Of a stretch of DNA of 64,000 nucleotides, positions 1-9,581 are shown one piece after another. The notes beneath the pieces are model-generated. The model was not told where the DNA came from. It made no database searches and saw only the letters and a list, made by a program, of their open reading frames with translations. Source of the stretch: an uncultured Gammaproteobacteria bacterium. GTDB taxonomy: Bacteria; Pseudomonadota; Gammaproteobacteria; HK1. How positions within the stretch are numbered: position 1 is the stretch's first letter; every line of letters begins with the position of its first letter. Where the stretch lies: assembly GCA_947258715.1 (NCBI GenBank), contig CAMYJH010000010.1, positions 186,868 through 250,867 on the forward strand, given 5' to 3'. The translations under genes were made by a program, and so were the position numbers.

Positions 1-1634
1 CCCTCGGCGTACCGACGTATGATCTGAATGGCCGTGGCGCCTTCGTTCGCGTCGCCGGCGGCCGACGCCTTCGACACCGCGCGCTCTCTCTCGACCAAAC
101 GTGATCGTCTCTCGATCACGGTTCGGACGTTCTGCCTCAGCTCGCCCTCGAGGAGCACCGATGCGTGCGGTCGAAGATCGCCGGAGAAGTACGCTGGACC
201 TGAGTCGACGTACTTATTGTCGTACAGACTCAGCGAGTCGGCGGACCGCACCTTGACCGCGCTTCTGCCGTTATCTTCGAAGGTGTTGCGCCAAACGTCC
301 GCGGCGGCGCGCTGATAGTAGGGGTCGAGCGCGAAGTTACGAGTCTCGAGACTTGAAATGTCGACCACCGCGATCTCGATGCCGCTAGCCCCGTTCTTCC
401 CGACCTCGTTCGAGAGAATGCTTAATTTCTCGCTGTTGCGCACGTAGATGCCGTTGCGAGCGTTTCGCCGTACCACGTTGTCGGAGAGCACGTTGCGGTC
501 GCTCTCGAACAGGGCAATGCCGTCGCCTTCGTTGCCGAGCACCAGGTTTTTGAGAACCCGGTTCTCGGTGCTGTTCCGATCGAGCATAATGCCACTGCCG
601 GCGTTGTCGATGGCGAGGTTCTCGACGATCCAGCTGTCCCGAACGCCTCGCGAGAAGATGATGCCGTGGGCGAAAGTCGACCCCTCGGCTACATTGCGCG
701 CAACGATCAACCGCTCCGAGTAATCGTGGGGATCGATACCGTAGATCACGTTGTCCCGGAACTGGTTGCCGACGATGACCACATCCCGCGCCCGATTCGA
801 GTAGAAGCCGAAGAAAAGATTCTCGATGCGGTTGCCGATTAGCCAGCCGGTCGGGAGCGGAAGTCGTTTCAAGTAATCCCCGAGCCGCCCGGCGTTGATG
901 CTGACATTGAACGAGATACCGAATGTCCCGGCGGCGCCATGGTAGCCGAGACCTCGGAGTCGCGAGTTGCCGACGTAGGTCCGCGAACCCTCTGAGGCCA
1001 ATATGTACGGTCGCGGAGTTTGCTTCCGGTAGTAAAGAGCGCTCGCCTTGGACAGCGCTTTCCGGCTGCCATAGCGATCGGACACCGGGTCCCACACCGT
1101 TATCTCCGAGTCGGCCACCACCAGCTCTCCGTTAGAGTAGATGAACACACCGTCCCGGCTCGAGAGCTTAAGCCGGTCGCCGTCCGAGAGCGCCAGGGTC
1201 GCCGTGGGGCTTATGTAGAGCGGTAGATGCAAGAGGTAGCTCCCGTCGCCTTCCCTGGCCAACACCGAAGGATCTCCGATCTGCCGGTGGACGGTCTCCA
1301 GGCTGTAGGCGCCCCGACCGAGCACCAGGCAGCGGGGTCGTGTGTTGCCGTTGGCCGCCCACACGCGATCCATCTCAATGATGTTGGTAACGTGGAGGAA
1401 GTACAACTCGTCGATGGGAAGCACGTGCGCAGAGCGGCCCGTAAAACGGGATGGCAAGCGTGCTCTGACGGCGTCGACGGTATAGGGGGACAAATCCGGG
1501 GATCCGGAGGCGAGTGGATTCGCTTGGGATCGATGGGGAACCTGAGAAACGATGTAGGCCGAGTCGGCAGCGGACAGCGATGCGGCAGTCGGCACCTCGC
1601 CCGAGACCACGGGTGAAAGCAAAGCGCTCATCAT
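1..1634 (-). CDS. algG: AlgG-like mannuronan C5-epimerase (3' end beyond window)
   Basis: I translated this frame by hand: it stays open from an ATG at 1634 to the window edge, about 544 codons, close to the full length of Pseudomonas AlgG. The middle is a right-handed beta-helix rich in N-x-x-G-I turns. Residues 301-304 read DPHD within YGIDPHDYSERLIVARN, the catalytic motif of AlgG epimerases, which convert mannuronate to guluronate in the periplasm. The start is uncertain: the ATG gives a short hydrophobic leader, while a TTG at 1670 would give a more normal signal peptide. It follows alg44 by about 100 bases on the same strand, so it is probably the last visible gene of the polysaccharide operon. 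The family call is firm; alginate as the exact polymer is inference. Confidence 0.82.
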   Translation of the reverse strand, partial: MMSALLSPVVSGEVPTAASLSAADSAYIVSQVPHRSQANPLASGSPDLSPYTVDAVRARLPSRFTGRSAHVLPIDELYFLHVTNIIEMDRVWAANGNTRPRCLVLGRGAYSLETVHRQIGDPSVLAREGDGSYLLHLPLYISPTATLALSDGDRLKLSSRDGVFIYSNGELVVADSEITVWDPVSDRYGSRKALSKASALYYRKQTPRPYILASEGSRTYVGNSRLRGLGYHGAAGTFGISFNVSINAGRLGDYLKRLPLPTGWLIGNRIENLFFGFYSNRARDVVIVGNQFRDNVIYGIDPHDYSERLIVARNVAEGSTFAHGIIFSRGVRDSWIVENLAIDNAGSGIMLDRNSTENRVLKNLVLGNEGDGIALFESDRNVLSDNVVRRNARNGIYVRNSEKLSILSNEVGKNGASGIEIAVVDISSLETRNFALDPYYQRAAADVWRNTFEDNGRSAVKVRSADSLSLYDNKYVDSGPAYFSGDLRPHASVLLEGELRQNVRTVIERRSRLVERERAVSKASAAGDANEGATAIQIIRRYAE

Positions 1635-1737
1635 GCACGCGAGCGCGGCTCGAGTGGCGCCAGCTATCAAGTATTCCGAGCGCCCGTGCAAGTTTTCCAG
1701 ACCGTTCACCGGCACCACCAAAACGCTGTCGTGGTAC

Positions 1738-2853
1738 TCACTCCGCGGGCGCTTGCCCCCGTTTCACCCAGAGGCCTCTGAATATATTCACCTCGACCGT
1801 CGCGGGCACGCCCAGCAGATCCAGGTCGAGATCCTCGTCCGGCGCGATGACGACCTCATGGTAAGAGATCACGTCGACGGACGCGCGGCTCAGAGGTGCC
1901 GCCAGCTGGCGTTCCAGGGGTTCCCCATAGAGCACCTTTCTAACCGTGCCCGCCACGGTGCTTCGATCCGGCAGGGTGACAGTTGCTCTATCGCCGAGCG
2001 TGATTCGCCCGGCATCCTCGATCCGTACCTTCGCGCTGACGTACGCCTTCTCTCCCAGTGGCAGCAACGTCATGAGAGGCTCGCCGACGGAGACGAACTC
2101 TCCCTGAAGCGCATGGCGCTGCAAAATCCGACAGTCGCACGGGCTGTCGATGGTGACGGCGCCGCCTCCCACCAGCTCCGCATACGCCACGGGCTGGCCG
2201 AGCTCGACCTGCGTCGTGTCGGGGCCGCCGACTGCCTTGAAAAAGCTGTACTGAGGCGCGCGTAGGATTACCAGGGGAGCCTCCACCACGGCGGAGGCCG
2301 CCTCCACCACGTAGAGTTGCCGATATCCGATCCACAGACTGAGACCGGCTAGAAACACGAGCAGCAACGAAACCATCGTGAGTCCCAGCCATCTCCCGAT
2401 CAACGCGCGCAGACGTCGCGTCTCGGTCTCCGCCGGCGCGTGTGCTCGATCGTCTCCCGTCTCGTCGGCCACGTCGCGCTTGACCACGTGGATCAGGTCC
2501 TCCATCGAAACAAACTCGCCGAGGAGATAGCTGTCAATGACTGCCCTCAGAACCGAGACCTTGCGATTGGACAGATCCGTGAACCGGCAAACGAGACCAT
2601 CGTCGGCGGGGTCGTGCCGGACCACTTCGGCGTTCATGTCGACGACGGTGGAGAAGCCGTCGAAGCGGAACCAGAGCTTGACGGGAAACCCGCTGCCGAG
2701 GGCGCTCGCATTCTGCACCCCGGCGACGGCAAATCCTTCGACCGACCATTCCTGCACGGGATAGCGCCAGTCGTCGATTTCCACAGTGGCCGGAATTCTG
2801 TACCGAGGGTACCGGCTCTGCTGGCCAGCTTCGTATACCAGGCTTACGGACAT
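1738..2853 (-). CDS. alg44: Alg44-like PilZ and membrane-fusion subunit of polysaccharide synthase
   Basis: The protein has 371 residues, near the 389 of Pseudomonas Alg44. Residues about 12-105 form a PilZ domain, a single membrane segment lies near residues 176-200 (SLLLVFLAGLSLWIGYRQL), and the rest resembles a HlyD-type periplasmic domain. In alginate systems Alg44 binds cyclic di-GMP and activates Alg8. The usual RxxxR signature is not canonical here (R14, R17 and R19 are present) and the D/NxSxxG motif reads EWSVEG. The frame continues upstream into alg8, but homology begins at the ATG at 2853, which I chose. It lies 41 bases after alg8. Confidence 0.85.
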   Translation of the reverse strand: MSVSLVYEAGQQSRYPRYRIPATVEIDDWRYPVQEWSVEGFAVAGVQNASALGSGFPVKLWFRFDGFSTVVDMNAEVVRHDPADDGLVCRFTDLSNRKVSVLRAVIDSYLLGEFVSMEDLIHVVKRDVADETGDDRAHAPAETETRRLRALIGRWLGLTMVSLLLVFLAGLSLWIGYRQLYVVEAASAVVEAPLVILRAPQYSFFKAVGGPDTTQVELGQPVAYAELVGGGAVTIDSPCDCRILQRHALQGEFVSVGEPLMTLLPLGEKAYVSAKVRIEDAGRITLGDRATVTLPDRSTVAGTVRKVLYGEPLERQLAAPLSRASVDVISYHEVVIAPDEDLDLDLLGVPATVEVNIFRGLWVKRGQAPAE

Positions 2854-2894
2854 GGTCGGCTCATAGTCAATCGGATGCCCATCATGCGAACGCG

Positions 2895-4466
2895 TCAAAG
2901 GACCCCGAGTATGGAGGCCGCGAAGCCTCGGATTTCTCCCCAGCCGTACAACTTGGTGAGGAGGGCCACCACGAAAAAGAGTAACAGAAACGACGTGGCG
3001 AGGGTGACATTGGAGAAAAACCGCTGTATGCCGACCATCAGGGGAGGGTGGCCCGAGGCCAGGGCGGTCTTCTGACGCGTCCACCTCTGCCGATTCAAGT
3101 GGCTGAGCATGTAAATCTTCACCAACGAGCCGTAGATCTGGCTGAAGTAGAGCAGCAGCGGCCAAAGGCCAGAGACCCGGGCGCCGGTACTGCCCAGTGC
3201 GAGGGTCAAGACGAATCGCGTTAGCATGATCCACACCACATAGGCCCACAGGAGCACGACACCGTACAAAGCGCTACCGACGAGAGCCGCAGACAGGCCG
3301 AACAAAGAGGTCCACATGGAGAGCCGTTGGTCGATGAGACACCACCACACGAAGTTGCCGATTCTCGACCTGGGAATGGCGATCGCCCGCGCATTTGTGC
3401 GCAGCATGTTTCCGAACCAGCGAACCATGAGCATCGTTGTTCCCACAAGGAAACTGGGATGCGGGGGATGCTCGACGGTGAGGATCTTGACGTCGGGCAC
3501 GTAGGGCATCTCCCATCCATGTTTGAGGAGAAAATACCACGACGACTTGTCGTCGCCGGTGAGGAAGCGGAACCGACCGAGCCGCCAGTGATTGATGTAA
3601 TCGTACTGGACCGTCGCGACAAAGGCGGGATCGGTAACGATCTCGGCCCTGAACATAGACATACGGCCGGTTAGGGTGAGGACCCGCCGGGCGAGTCCCA
3701 TGGAGGACATCAGTACATGGCGCTGGGCGAAGCGCATGTCATACCATGTCCGGTACAGAGTCGCTGAGAATCCCTCACCACTCACCTCGCACACCTCGTC
3801 GGTCGTGAGCGCCCCGATTTTCGAGTGGTGGGCGAAGACAGGCACGCAACGAGTGATGCACCCGGGCGTGAGAATGGTGTCGCCATCGATGACCACCGCC
3901 ACCGCGTTGGCTGGCGGGTGCAGCCTCGCGATGGCGGTGAACCCGCTCGCGAGAGCGTCTCGCTTCCCGGTGCCGGGGCGGCGTACCACCACCAGATGGA
4001 CCCGGTCGGGCGGCGAGAGCAGGCGGTAAAGGGCCCGGACGAGTTCTGTGTCGGACCGGTCCACCACGGAGGCAACGAGCGTGCAAGGAATACCGGAGCG
4101 CACCGCCTCCTCGATGGCTGCCCGGTATACCCGCACGGTCGTGTCCGTAGCGATTCGAAAGGTGGTGATCAGCAGATAAACGTGGTCGGGATAGGCAGAC
4201 TCACCCAGTTCTCGGATCTCGCGCCGCCAGCGCGGAAAGACGACGTATCGGTAGATGAGAGAACGTATGAAATGCAACGTCGCCCACCCGTATCTCCACG
4301 AGCCGACCACGCCGATGATGAAGATGAACTGCGAAGCCTCCGTGTCGAGAAATCGCTGCGGCAGGCTCACCGTCAGCAAGAGAAGGAATGCGAGGTAGAC
4401 GAGCAGGCTCACGAGCAGGAGGACGTGATCAAGGACAAGGACGGGTGGGATACAACTCGGCCGCAT
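2895..4466 (-). CDS. alg8: Alg8-like family 2 glycosyltransferase, polymerase subunit
   Basis: The 523-residue product is an inner-membrane processive glycosyltransferase resembling Alg8 (494 residues in Pseudomonas). Two hydrophobic segments open the protein, a cytoplasmic GT-A domain follows with the substrate and metal motif VVIDGDT and a later LTGDDKSSW, and several membrane segments close it. With Alg44 it would polymerise GDP-mannuronate and export the chain. The first 38 bases overlap the upstream beta-helix gene, which suggests coupled translation; no strong ribosome binding site is visible. GDP-mannose dehydrogenase (algD) is not in the window. Confidence 0.85.
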   Translation of the reverse strand: MRPSCIPPVLVLDHVLLLVSLLVYLAFLLLLTVSLPQRFLDTEASQFIFIIGVVGSWRYGWATLHFIRSLIYRYVVFPRWRREIRELGESAYPDHVYLLITTFRIATDTTVRVYRAAIEEAVRSGIPCTLVASVVDRSDTELVRALYRLLSPPDRVHLVVVRRPGTGKRDALASGFTAIARLHPPANAVAVVIDGDTILTPGCITRCVPVFAHHSKIGALTTDEVCEVSGEGFSATLYRTWYDMRFAQRHVLMSSMGLARRVLTLTGRMSMFRAEIVTDPAFVATVQYDYINHWRLGRFRFLTGDDKSSWYFLLKHGWEMPYVPDVKILTVEHPPHPSFLVGTTMLMVRWFGNMLRTNARAIAIPRSRIGNFVWWCLIDQRLSMWTSLFGLSAALVGSALYGVVLLWAYVVWIMLTRFVLTLALGSTGARVSGLWPLLLYFSQIYGSLVKIYMLSHLNRQRWTRQKTALASGHPPLMVGIQRFFSNVTLATSFLLLFFVVALLTKLYGWGEIRGFAASILGVL

Positions 4467-5598
4467 AAGTGCCGCGGACCACGGGGCCCGTCATCGAATC
4501 CACCACGTTACCGCACACGCGGCGTTGCGGCCTAGCCATGACCTTGAACGCCGCGTAGTCGTTGTCCCGTAGCGTGTTGCCGTAGGCGTCGTTCTCGATG
4601 CCATCACGGTCGGTGTCCCCCCCGAATCGGATTCCTGCGCCTCGGTTGCCCCAGATGAGGTTGAATCGGATCACGTTGTGGTTGCCGCGCAACGAGATTC
4701 CACCGGCACGCTCGTCACGCTGGCCGGTGCATGAGTTGTGCTCCACCAGGTTGTAGAGCGCGCCCTCCTTGATGTCTACACACTCGTTACCCCTCGTGTC
4801 GAAGTGGTTGTGGTGGACCCAGTTGCCGTTGGAGCGATCGGGTGCCGGGCTGGGATTGCGCCCGAGCTGCTCGGGTGCCGTGCCGATGTACAGGCCTTCC
4901 CCGTTCTTGCCTCCGCCATGGAGCTCGAAGTCCCGTACGCCACAACGGCGCACGGTCGAGTACGCGAGCTCATTGTGGTGCGCGAAGTACTTCATGCGGA
5001 TACACTCGCCTCCTGCGTTGCGAAGCAGGAGGTTGAGCAAGCGCACTCCGGTCACGCCTCCCGCCTCGTCGCGGCCCATGACGTAGACGAGCTTGTCGCG
5101 GTACACGGCCCTACCGTTCGCGTGGGTCACCTCGCCGTCCACCTCGAGGTTCGACAATACCAGATGGCTGTGATTGATCTCTATGACCCGGCTGCGGCCG
5201 GCGCCCTGGATGGTCGCGCCAGCAGTGCCCACCAGCCAGATAGGGCGCTGCGGCGTGCCGTCACGAACGGAACGAATATCCTCTTGATACTGGCCAGCCG
5301 CGATGCTGATGTGTTGTCCGGGTCTGGCCAGATCCAGTGCCCGCTGAATGGTTCGCAGAGGCTGCTGCCAATCATTGCCCGGGTTCGTATCGTCTCCCTC
5401 GGTGCTCACGTAGTAATCGAAGGGCGCGAGGTCGCCACCAGGCCGCTCGGGCACGCCGCCGGCACACACAAGGGAAAGCCATCCCATCCCCATGACCAGT
5501 GCGCCCAGGGCATGGATCGAGGGGGGCGGAGTCGGGCGGGTCGTCACCAAGTCGGAGGCCTCGTTCCAGACAAAGACGCTGGAAGGGTACGAAATCAC
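4429..5598 (-). CDS. Secreted right-handed beta-helix protein, polysaccharide lyase or epimerase-like
   Basis: The 389-residue protein begins with a likely export signal (hydrophobic run ALGALVMGMGWLSLVCAGG) and then shows the DUF1565-type opening YYVSTEGDDTNPGN, a layout shared by secreted beta-helix lyases and epimerases. Many N-x-V/I turns follow (HHNHFDTRGNECVDIKEGA). It is first in the operon with alg8, alg44 and algG and overlaps alg8 by 38 bases, so it most likely acts on the same polymer in the periplasm. The listed start is GTG; another GTG at 5547 would shorten the leader and also fits a signal peptide. Substrate and reaction cannot be read from the sequence. Confidence 0.72.
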   Translation of the reverse strand: MISYPSSVFVWNEASDLVTTRPTPPPSIHALGALVMGMGWLSLVCAGGVPERPGGDLAPFDYYVSTEGDDTNPGNDWQQPLRTIQRALDLARPGQHISIAAGQYQEDIRSVRDGTPQRPIWLVGTAGATIQGAGRSRVIEINHSHLVLSNLEVDGEVTHANGRAVYRDKLVYVMGRDEAGGVTGVRLLNLLLRNAGGECIRMKYFAHHNELAYSTVRRCGVRDFELHGGGKNGEGLYIGTAPEQLGRNPSPAPDRSNGNWVHHNHFDTRGNECVDIKEGALYNLVEHNSCTGQRDERAGGISLRGNHNVIRFNLIWGNRGAGIRFGGDTDRDGIENDAYGNTLRDNDYAAFKVMARPQRRVCGNVVDSMTGPVVRGTYAAELYPTRPCP

Positions 5599-6439
5599 GT
5601 GCGGCCGTGAAAGTATCGATCCTAAGTAGGGCTGCCCGGGCTACTCCTTAGCGGACTTCTCAAGCCAAAGAGCAAGGAGGCAGGAAGATGAATCCTGCGA
5701 TCTGTGACAGTGAAAGCCAGCGCAGTTGGACAAACGCCGTATATCGAACTAGAGGTGAGCAAGAAGAGCTGCAAGGCGGTGTTCGGCGATGGGGAAGGCC
5801 AATGCGACGTACCCATCGACAACTTCGCAACAACATGCTTGTTGGCCTCGGTCGCTTTGAGATCTCTACCCGATCGGGTGGCTCACTCCGTATCCTGGGC
5901 CTTGATATTGGTGTCAGTCTTACGCTCCCGCGATAAAGCCCGTTTCAACGACGCCGAATTTCGGCTCGTTCAGTCTCTCACCTCTCGTGTTCCGAGGGTC
6001 TTCATAAAACACCCTGGCGCCGCAGGATCTTGCCGCTGGTGATCTTTCGGGTATAGAAGCAATACCGGCCTTTTTCTCCATCGATATGGTTCGGGCCGAT
6101 GCGGCCGACACCGTTCGCGGCGCCGATCGCGGCCCTTGGAGCCTGAATTTTGTTGCGACTGCGATGGTCCGCTCGGAGATTGGCGCTGTGAGGGGTGTTT
6201 TAATTGGCGAAAAGTGAGCCCGGTGCCGGTGGGCACGAGAGGGGCCGTGCCAATACACCGCAGGGCACGGCGTCCGCGCGCGAGGACGGGGATGCCGTAA
6301 GCCTTAATCCCGAAGGTCCGGCAGTTCCTCTTGCGGGGGCGCCCGGGCTTGTGGCCCGAACGCCGCCACCTGTTGCCCGGGGTCGGCGCGATGCAAATGG
6401 TTCGATATGTGTCTACGATGGCAACCCGGGTATCAGCCA
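5599..6439. other. Stretch without a recognisable gene
   Basis: About 840 bases upstream of the polysaccharide operon. Short open frames exist on both strands, but none has a family signature, convincing composition or a good ribosome binding site. It probably holds the operon promoter on the minus strand and the decayed 5' part of the YHS gene that follows. Confidence 0.5.
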
Positions 6440-6713
6440 TTCTTGGAACGGCGCCGTTTCGTACTTTGCGAACCAGCGGAACCGATCTGCTTTCGTCTCC
6501 GCGCCCGAGAAATATGCGCCCGCCTACGGCGGATACTGCGCTTACGCGGTCGCCAATGGCTACACCGCGGCTACGGATCCCGAAGCCTGGTCCGTCGTCG
6601 ACGGCAGGCTATTACTGAATTACAGTGAGGGGGTAAAAAAGCGCTGACAGAGGAATAGCAGCGGATATGTCGACCGCGGCGACGCCAACCGGTCCGGGGT
6701 TTTGACTAAGTAG
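6440..6713 (+). pseudogene. Degraded YHS-domain protein gene
   Basis: The frame gives the conserved C-terminal half of a periplasmic YHS-domain protein: SYFANQRNRSAFVSAPEKYA is followed by YGGYCAYAVANGYTAATDPE and a VDGRLLLNYSEGVKKR end. The upstream half, including the usual GYDPVAYF segment, is missing. A TGA at 6645 sits where relatives have tryptophan (KKRWQRD), and the same frame then continues with a matching tail (SGYVDRGDANRSGVL) to TAG at 6711. A lost 5' end plus an internal stop mark a dead gene. The start given is only where similarity begins. Confidence 0.75.
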
Positions 6714-6818
6714 TTGAGAGGAAAAAAATCCGCATGGGCAAGTGTGCAGTCTTACCCATGCGGTTGCCGAGCTACGCCAGCAGATAAGAACGGAGGAGAC
6801 TCACGATGAGTTGGCCGT

Positions 6819-7850
6819 TCAGAAACTTTGTTTCGACACGTAGGTGCCGTGTGAAGAAAGATCGGTCAACAGCGCTTCTGTTTCCGACACTTGTTCAATA
6901 ATCAGGTGCTTTCTTGAGACGCCGCTATAAAACGGCTGGATCACGATATCGCAATCGGGATGGCGACCGACGAGATTCTTTCCGCGCCTGATAGGAAAGC
7001 TCGAACCGTGCTCATCTTTGAGGCAAAAATTCGCTCCGGCGACGAGCTTGAAGCTATGGGTCGAGAGCCGAATCGCCATCTCCGTTCTGCCCTTGAATTT
7101 CAGACACACGGTCTCGCCGCGCGGTAGCGCGCCAAAGCCATCATCCTCGCGACGCGCTACTTTTAGCGAAGACTCGAACAGGTCTGTGTCGTGCGGAGCC
7201 TGCAAGTTGTCGACAGCCTTATTGACCTTTGTCTCCTGAGTTGATGAATCCATTGACTCGGTGCCCCGGCGTTCGAAATAGAGGTCGCGAAGAATTTTTT
7301 GACGCGCTCGCAGATACTGGGTGTATTTAACCAGCGCGATTTTCTTGTAGACGTCGAATTCCGAACCGCAGCGATTCAGCGCGGTAATGATCTCCCGCCA
7401 GCCGTGGTCTTTAGAAAACAGCTTCAGATTCAGTCCCCGCAGCAGCGAGCCAATGATTTCCGGTCTCTCTATGGACGTAGCAATGGCCTCTGCAAAACGC
7501 TGCTCCACGGTGCGAATCTTTGCCGCCATGCGCTCCAGGTCCTCCGCCGGCCAGTCGCCTAGACGCGCGGCGCGTTGCAGCGGAAATTCGGTGCGAGGTT
7601 TGAGGCTGAACTCAAAGGTCACCGGATCGCTGAATTTCACGATGCGGCGATCGATTTCGAGCACCAGCGCGGGCTGACTGCTTCGACTCAGCATGGTTGT
7701 CATGCTCCGCGCCAGCCCGGCGAGGCCGTTTCCCAGCCGGGCATAACGGGATCGGACTCCCTTGAAGGCCACCGGTGGCTGCCCGCCCATGGGCGATCGC
7801 CCCGCATCCACTGCGATGGAAGGCGTGTGCTTGGTACGAACAAGAATCAT
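6819..7850 (-). CDS. FHA-domain protein
   Basis: The 343-residue protein ends in a forkhead-associated domain: NLVGRHPDCDIVI, then SGVSRKHLII and DLSSHGTYV, the three loops that bind phosphothreonine peptides. The usual asparagine of the NGT loop is replaced by histidine. Residues 1-280 are mostly charged and helical and match no family I know. No Ser/Thr kinase, phosphatase or secretion gene is adjacent, so the partner is unknown. It is transcribed divergently from the aldehyde dehydrogenase across a 190-base AT-rich gap. Confidence 0.75.
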   Translation of the reverse strand: MILVRTKHTPSIAVDAGRSPMGGQPPVAFKGVRSRYARLGNGLAGLARSMTTMLSRSSQPALVLEIDRRIVKFSDPVTFEFSLKPRTEFPLQRAARLGDWPAEDLERMAAKIRTVEQRFAEAIATSIERPEIIGSLLRGLNLKLFSKDHGWREIITALNRCGSEFDVYKKIALVKYTQYLRARQKILRDLYFERRGTESMDSSTQETKVNKAVDNLQAPHDTDLFESSLKVARREDDGFGALPRGETVCLKFKGRTEMAIRLSTHSFKLVAGANFCLKDEHGSSFPIRRGKNLVGRHPDCDIVIQPFYSGVSRKHLIIEQVSETEALLTDLSSHGTYVSKQSF

Positions 7851-8044
7851 ATTTTTTTCACAAAATCAGTAGGTTAACTACCGTTCGTCGTAACTTACAT
7901 TAAAGAATAGACCTAAAGATCGACCAATTCAAACCTGATTTAGCAAGAATTTTGATTGCCCTGCTTGCGATCAACTCTCCCTGCAGGCTAACGTCAGCCA
8001 TCAGCCTCGGCAGAACCGCATCCATACATTTAGGAGTTTTTCCC

Positions 8045-9547
8045 ATGTCCTCCGCAGTCGTTTCTATTCATGACTGGAAAGGGCGCGCAGAAGCCCTCGA
8101 CATTCGTCACCAGGCATTCATCGATGGTCGTTACGTTGATGCCGTCTCGGGCAAGACATTCGACGACGTGAGTCCGGTGGACGGTCGCGTTTTGGCCAAG
8201 GTGGCGGCATGTGACGCCGAGGACGTCGATCGTGCTGTTGCCGCCGCGCGTCGCTCGTTCGAATCCGGAAGCTGGAGCCGGATGGGGCCTGCGAAACGTA
8301 AACGCATCCTGCAACGATTCGCTGAGCGCATCCGCGACCACGCTGACGAACTGGCGCTGCTGGAGACACTCGACATGGGTAAGCCCATTCGCGACGCCGC
8401 CAGCATCGACATTCCGGCAGTGGTGGATTGCATCGCCTGGTACGCGGAAGCCATCGATAAGGTCTACGACGAAGTAGCGCCCACTTCGCAGTCAGCGCTG
8501 GCGCTCATTTGCCGCGAGCCACTCGGGGTGGTCGGCGCGGTGGTGCCGTGGAATTTTCCTCTGCTGATGGCGGCTTGGAAAATCGGGCCGGCGCTGGCTA
8601 CCGGCAACAGCATGGTGCTGAAGCCTGCGGAGCAGTCGCCACTGACGGCGATTCGCGTGGCGGAGCTGGCGTTGGAAGCGGATATTCCAGAAGGCGTGCT
8701 CAACGTTGTCCCGGGCTTGGGAGAAACTGCCGGACGGGCGCTCGGTCTTCATATGGACGTGGACGGCATCGCTTTTACCGGCTCCGCCGAGGTGGGCAAG
8801 TATTTCCTCGAGTACTCGGGGCAGTCGAACATGAAGCAGGTAAACCTCGAGTGTGGCGGAAAGACGCCCAACATCATCATGGCCGACGCGCCGGATCTGG
8901 CGGTCGCGTCAAAGGCGGCGGCCTTCGGTATATTTTTTAACCAGGGCGAAGTGTGTAATGCGGGCTCGAGGCTGGTGGTGCACAACTCGGTCAAGGACGC
9001 AGTGCTGGAAAAAATCATGGAAATCGGCCACAGCATGCAGCCGGGCGATCCGCTGGATCCGGATACCCTCATGGGCGCGATGGTGGACGAATCACAAACC
9101 AAGCGCGTCCTCGGGTACATCGAGGAAGGTAAGGGATGCGGCGCAGAGCTTAAGATGGGCGGTAAACGCGTACGCGAAGAGAGTGGCGGCTGCTATATCG
9201 AGCCGACTATCTTCGACAAGGTGGACAACGAGATGAAGATCGCCCGCGAAGAAATCTTCGGGCCGGTTCTATCGGTGCTCACCTTCGACGATATCGACGA
9301 AGCCGTGCGCATTGGGAACGATTCCATGTACGGACTTGCCGCCGCGATCTGGACACGGGACCTCAACGTGGCCCATCGCACCGCGCGGGCGCTGCGCGCC
9401 GGCTCGGTATGGGTCAACTGCTTCGACGGCGGTGATATGACCACCCCGTTCGGTGGCTACAAGCAGTCCGGGTTCGGGCGCGACAAGTCGCTTCACGCCA
9501 TGGACAAATATACCCAGCTCAAGACTACCTGGATTCAGCTGGACTGA
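8045..9547 (+). CDS. PuuC-like aldehyde dehydrogenase
   Basis: This 500-residue NAD(P)-dependent aldehyde dehydrogenase resembles E. coli PuuC (gamma-glutamyl-gamma-aminobutyraldehyde dehydrogenase) along its whole length. The Rossmann segment VPWNFPLLMAAWK, the general-base region NLECGGKTPN and the nucleophile segment NQGEVCNAGSRL are all present. The frame is open further upstream, but the ATG at 8045 has an AGGAG site about nine bases before it and matches the family start. No other putrescine-degradation gene is nearby, so the natural substrate is uncertain; many relatives oxidise several amino- or hydroxy-aldehydes. Confidence 0.88.
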   Translation: MSSAVVSIHDWKGRAEALDIRHQAFIDGRYVDAVSGKTFDDVSPVDGRVLAKVAACDAEDVDRAVAAARRSFESGSWSRMGPAKRKRILQRFAERIRDHADELALLETLDMGKPIRDAASIDIPAVVDCIAWYAEAIDKVYDEVAPTSQSALALICREPLGVVGAVVPWNFPLLMAAWKIGPALATGNSMVLKPAEQSPLTAIRVAELALEADIPEGVLNVVPGLGETAGRALGLHMDVDGIAFTGSAEVGKYFLEYSGQSNMKQVNLECGGKTPNIIMADAPDLAVASKAAAFGIFFNQGEVCNAGSRLVVHNSVKDAVLEKIMEIGHSMQPGDPLDPDTLMGAMVDESQTKRVLGYIEEGKGCGAELKMGGKRVREESGGCYIEPTIFDKVDNEMKIAREEIFGPVLSVLTFDDIDEAVRIGNDSMYGLAAAIWTRDLNVAHRTARALRAGSVWVNCFDGGDMTTPFGGYKQSGFGRDKSLHAMDKYTQLKTTWIQLD

Positions 9548-9581
9548 GCGGAAAAGGTAATGCCGGGCACTAACTATGAAT

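Noticed and set aside
1633..2265. 210-codon plus-strand frame inside alg44 and algG
   Set aside because: Antisense shadow of two recognised genes.
3825..4535. 236-codon plus-strand frame inside alg8
   Set aside because: It is antisense to a well-supported gene and has no family signal.
5970..6440. 156-codon minus-strand frame in the gap after the polysaccharide operon
   Set aside because: Composition is arginine- and proline-rich shadow type, with no domain, ribosome binding site or partner; it overlaps the YHS pseudogene edge.
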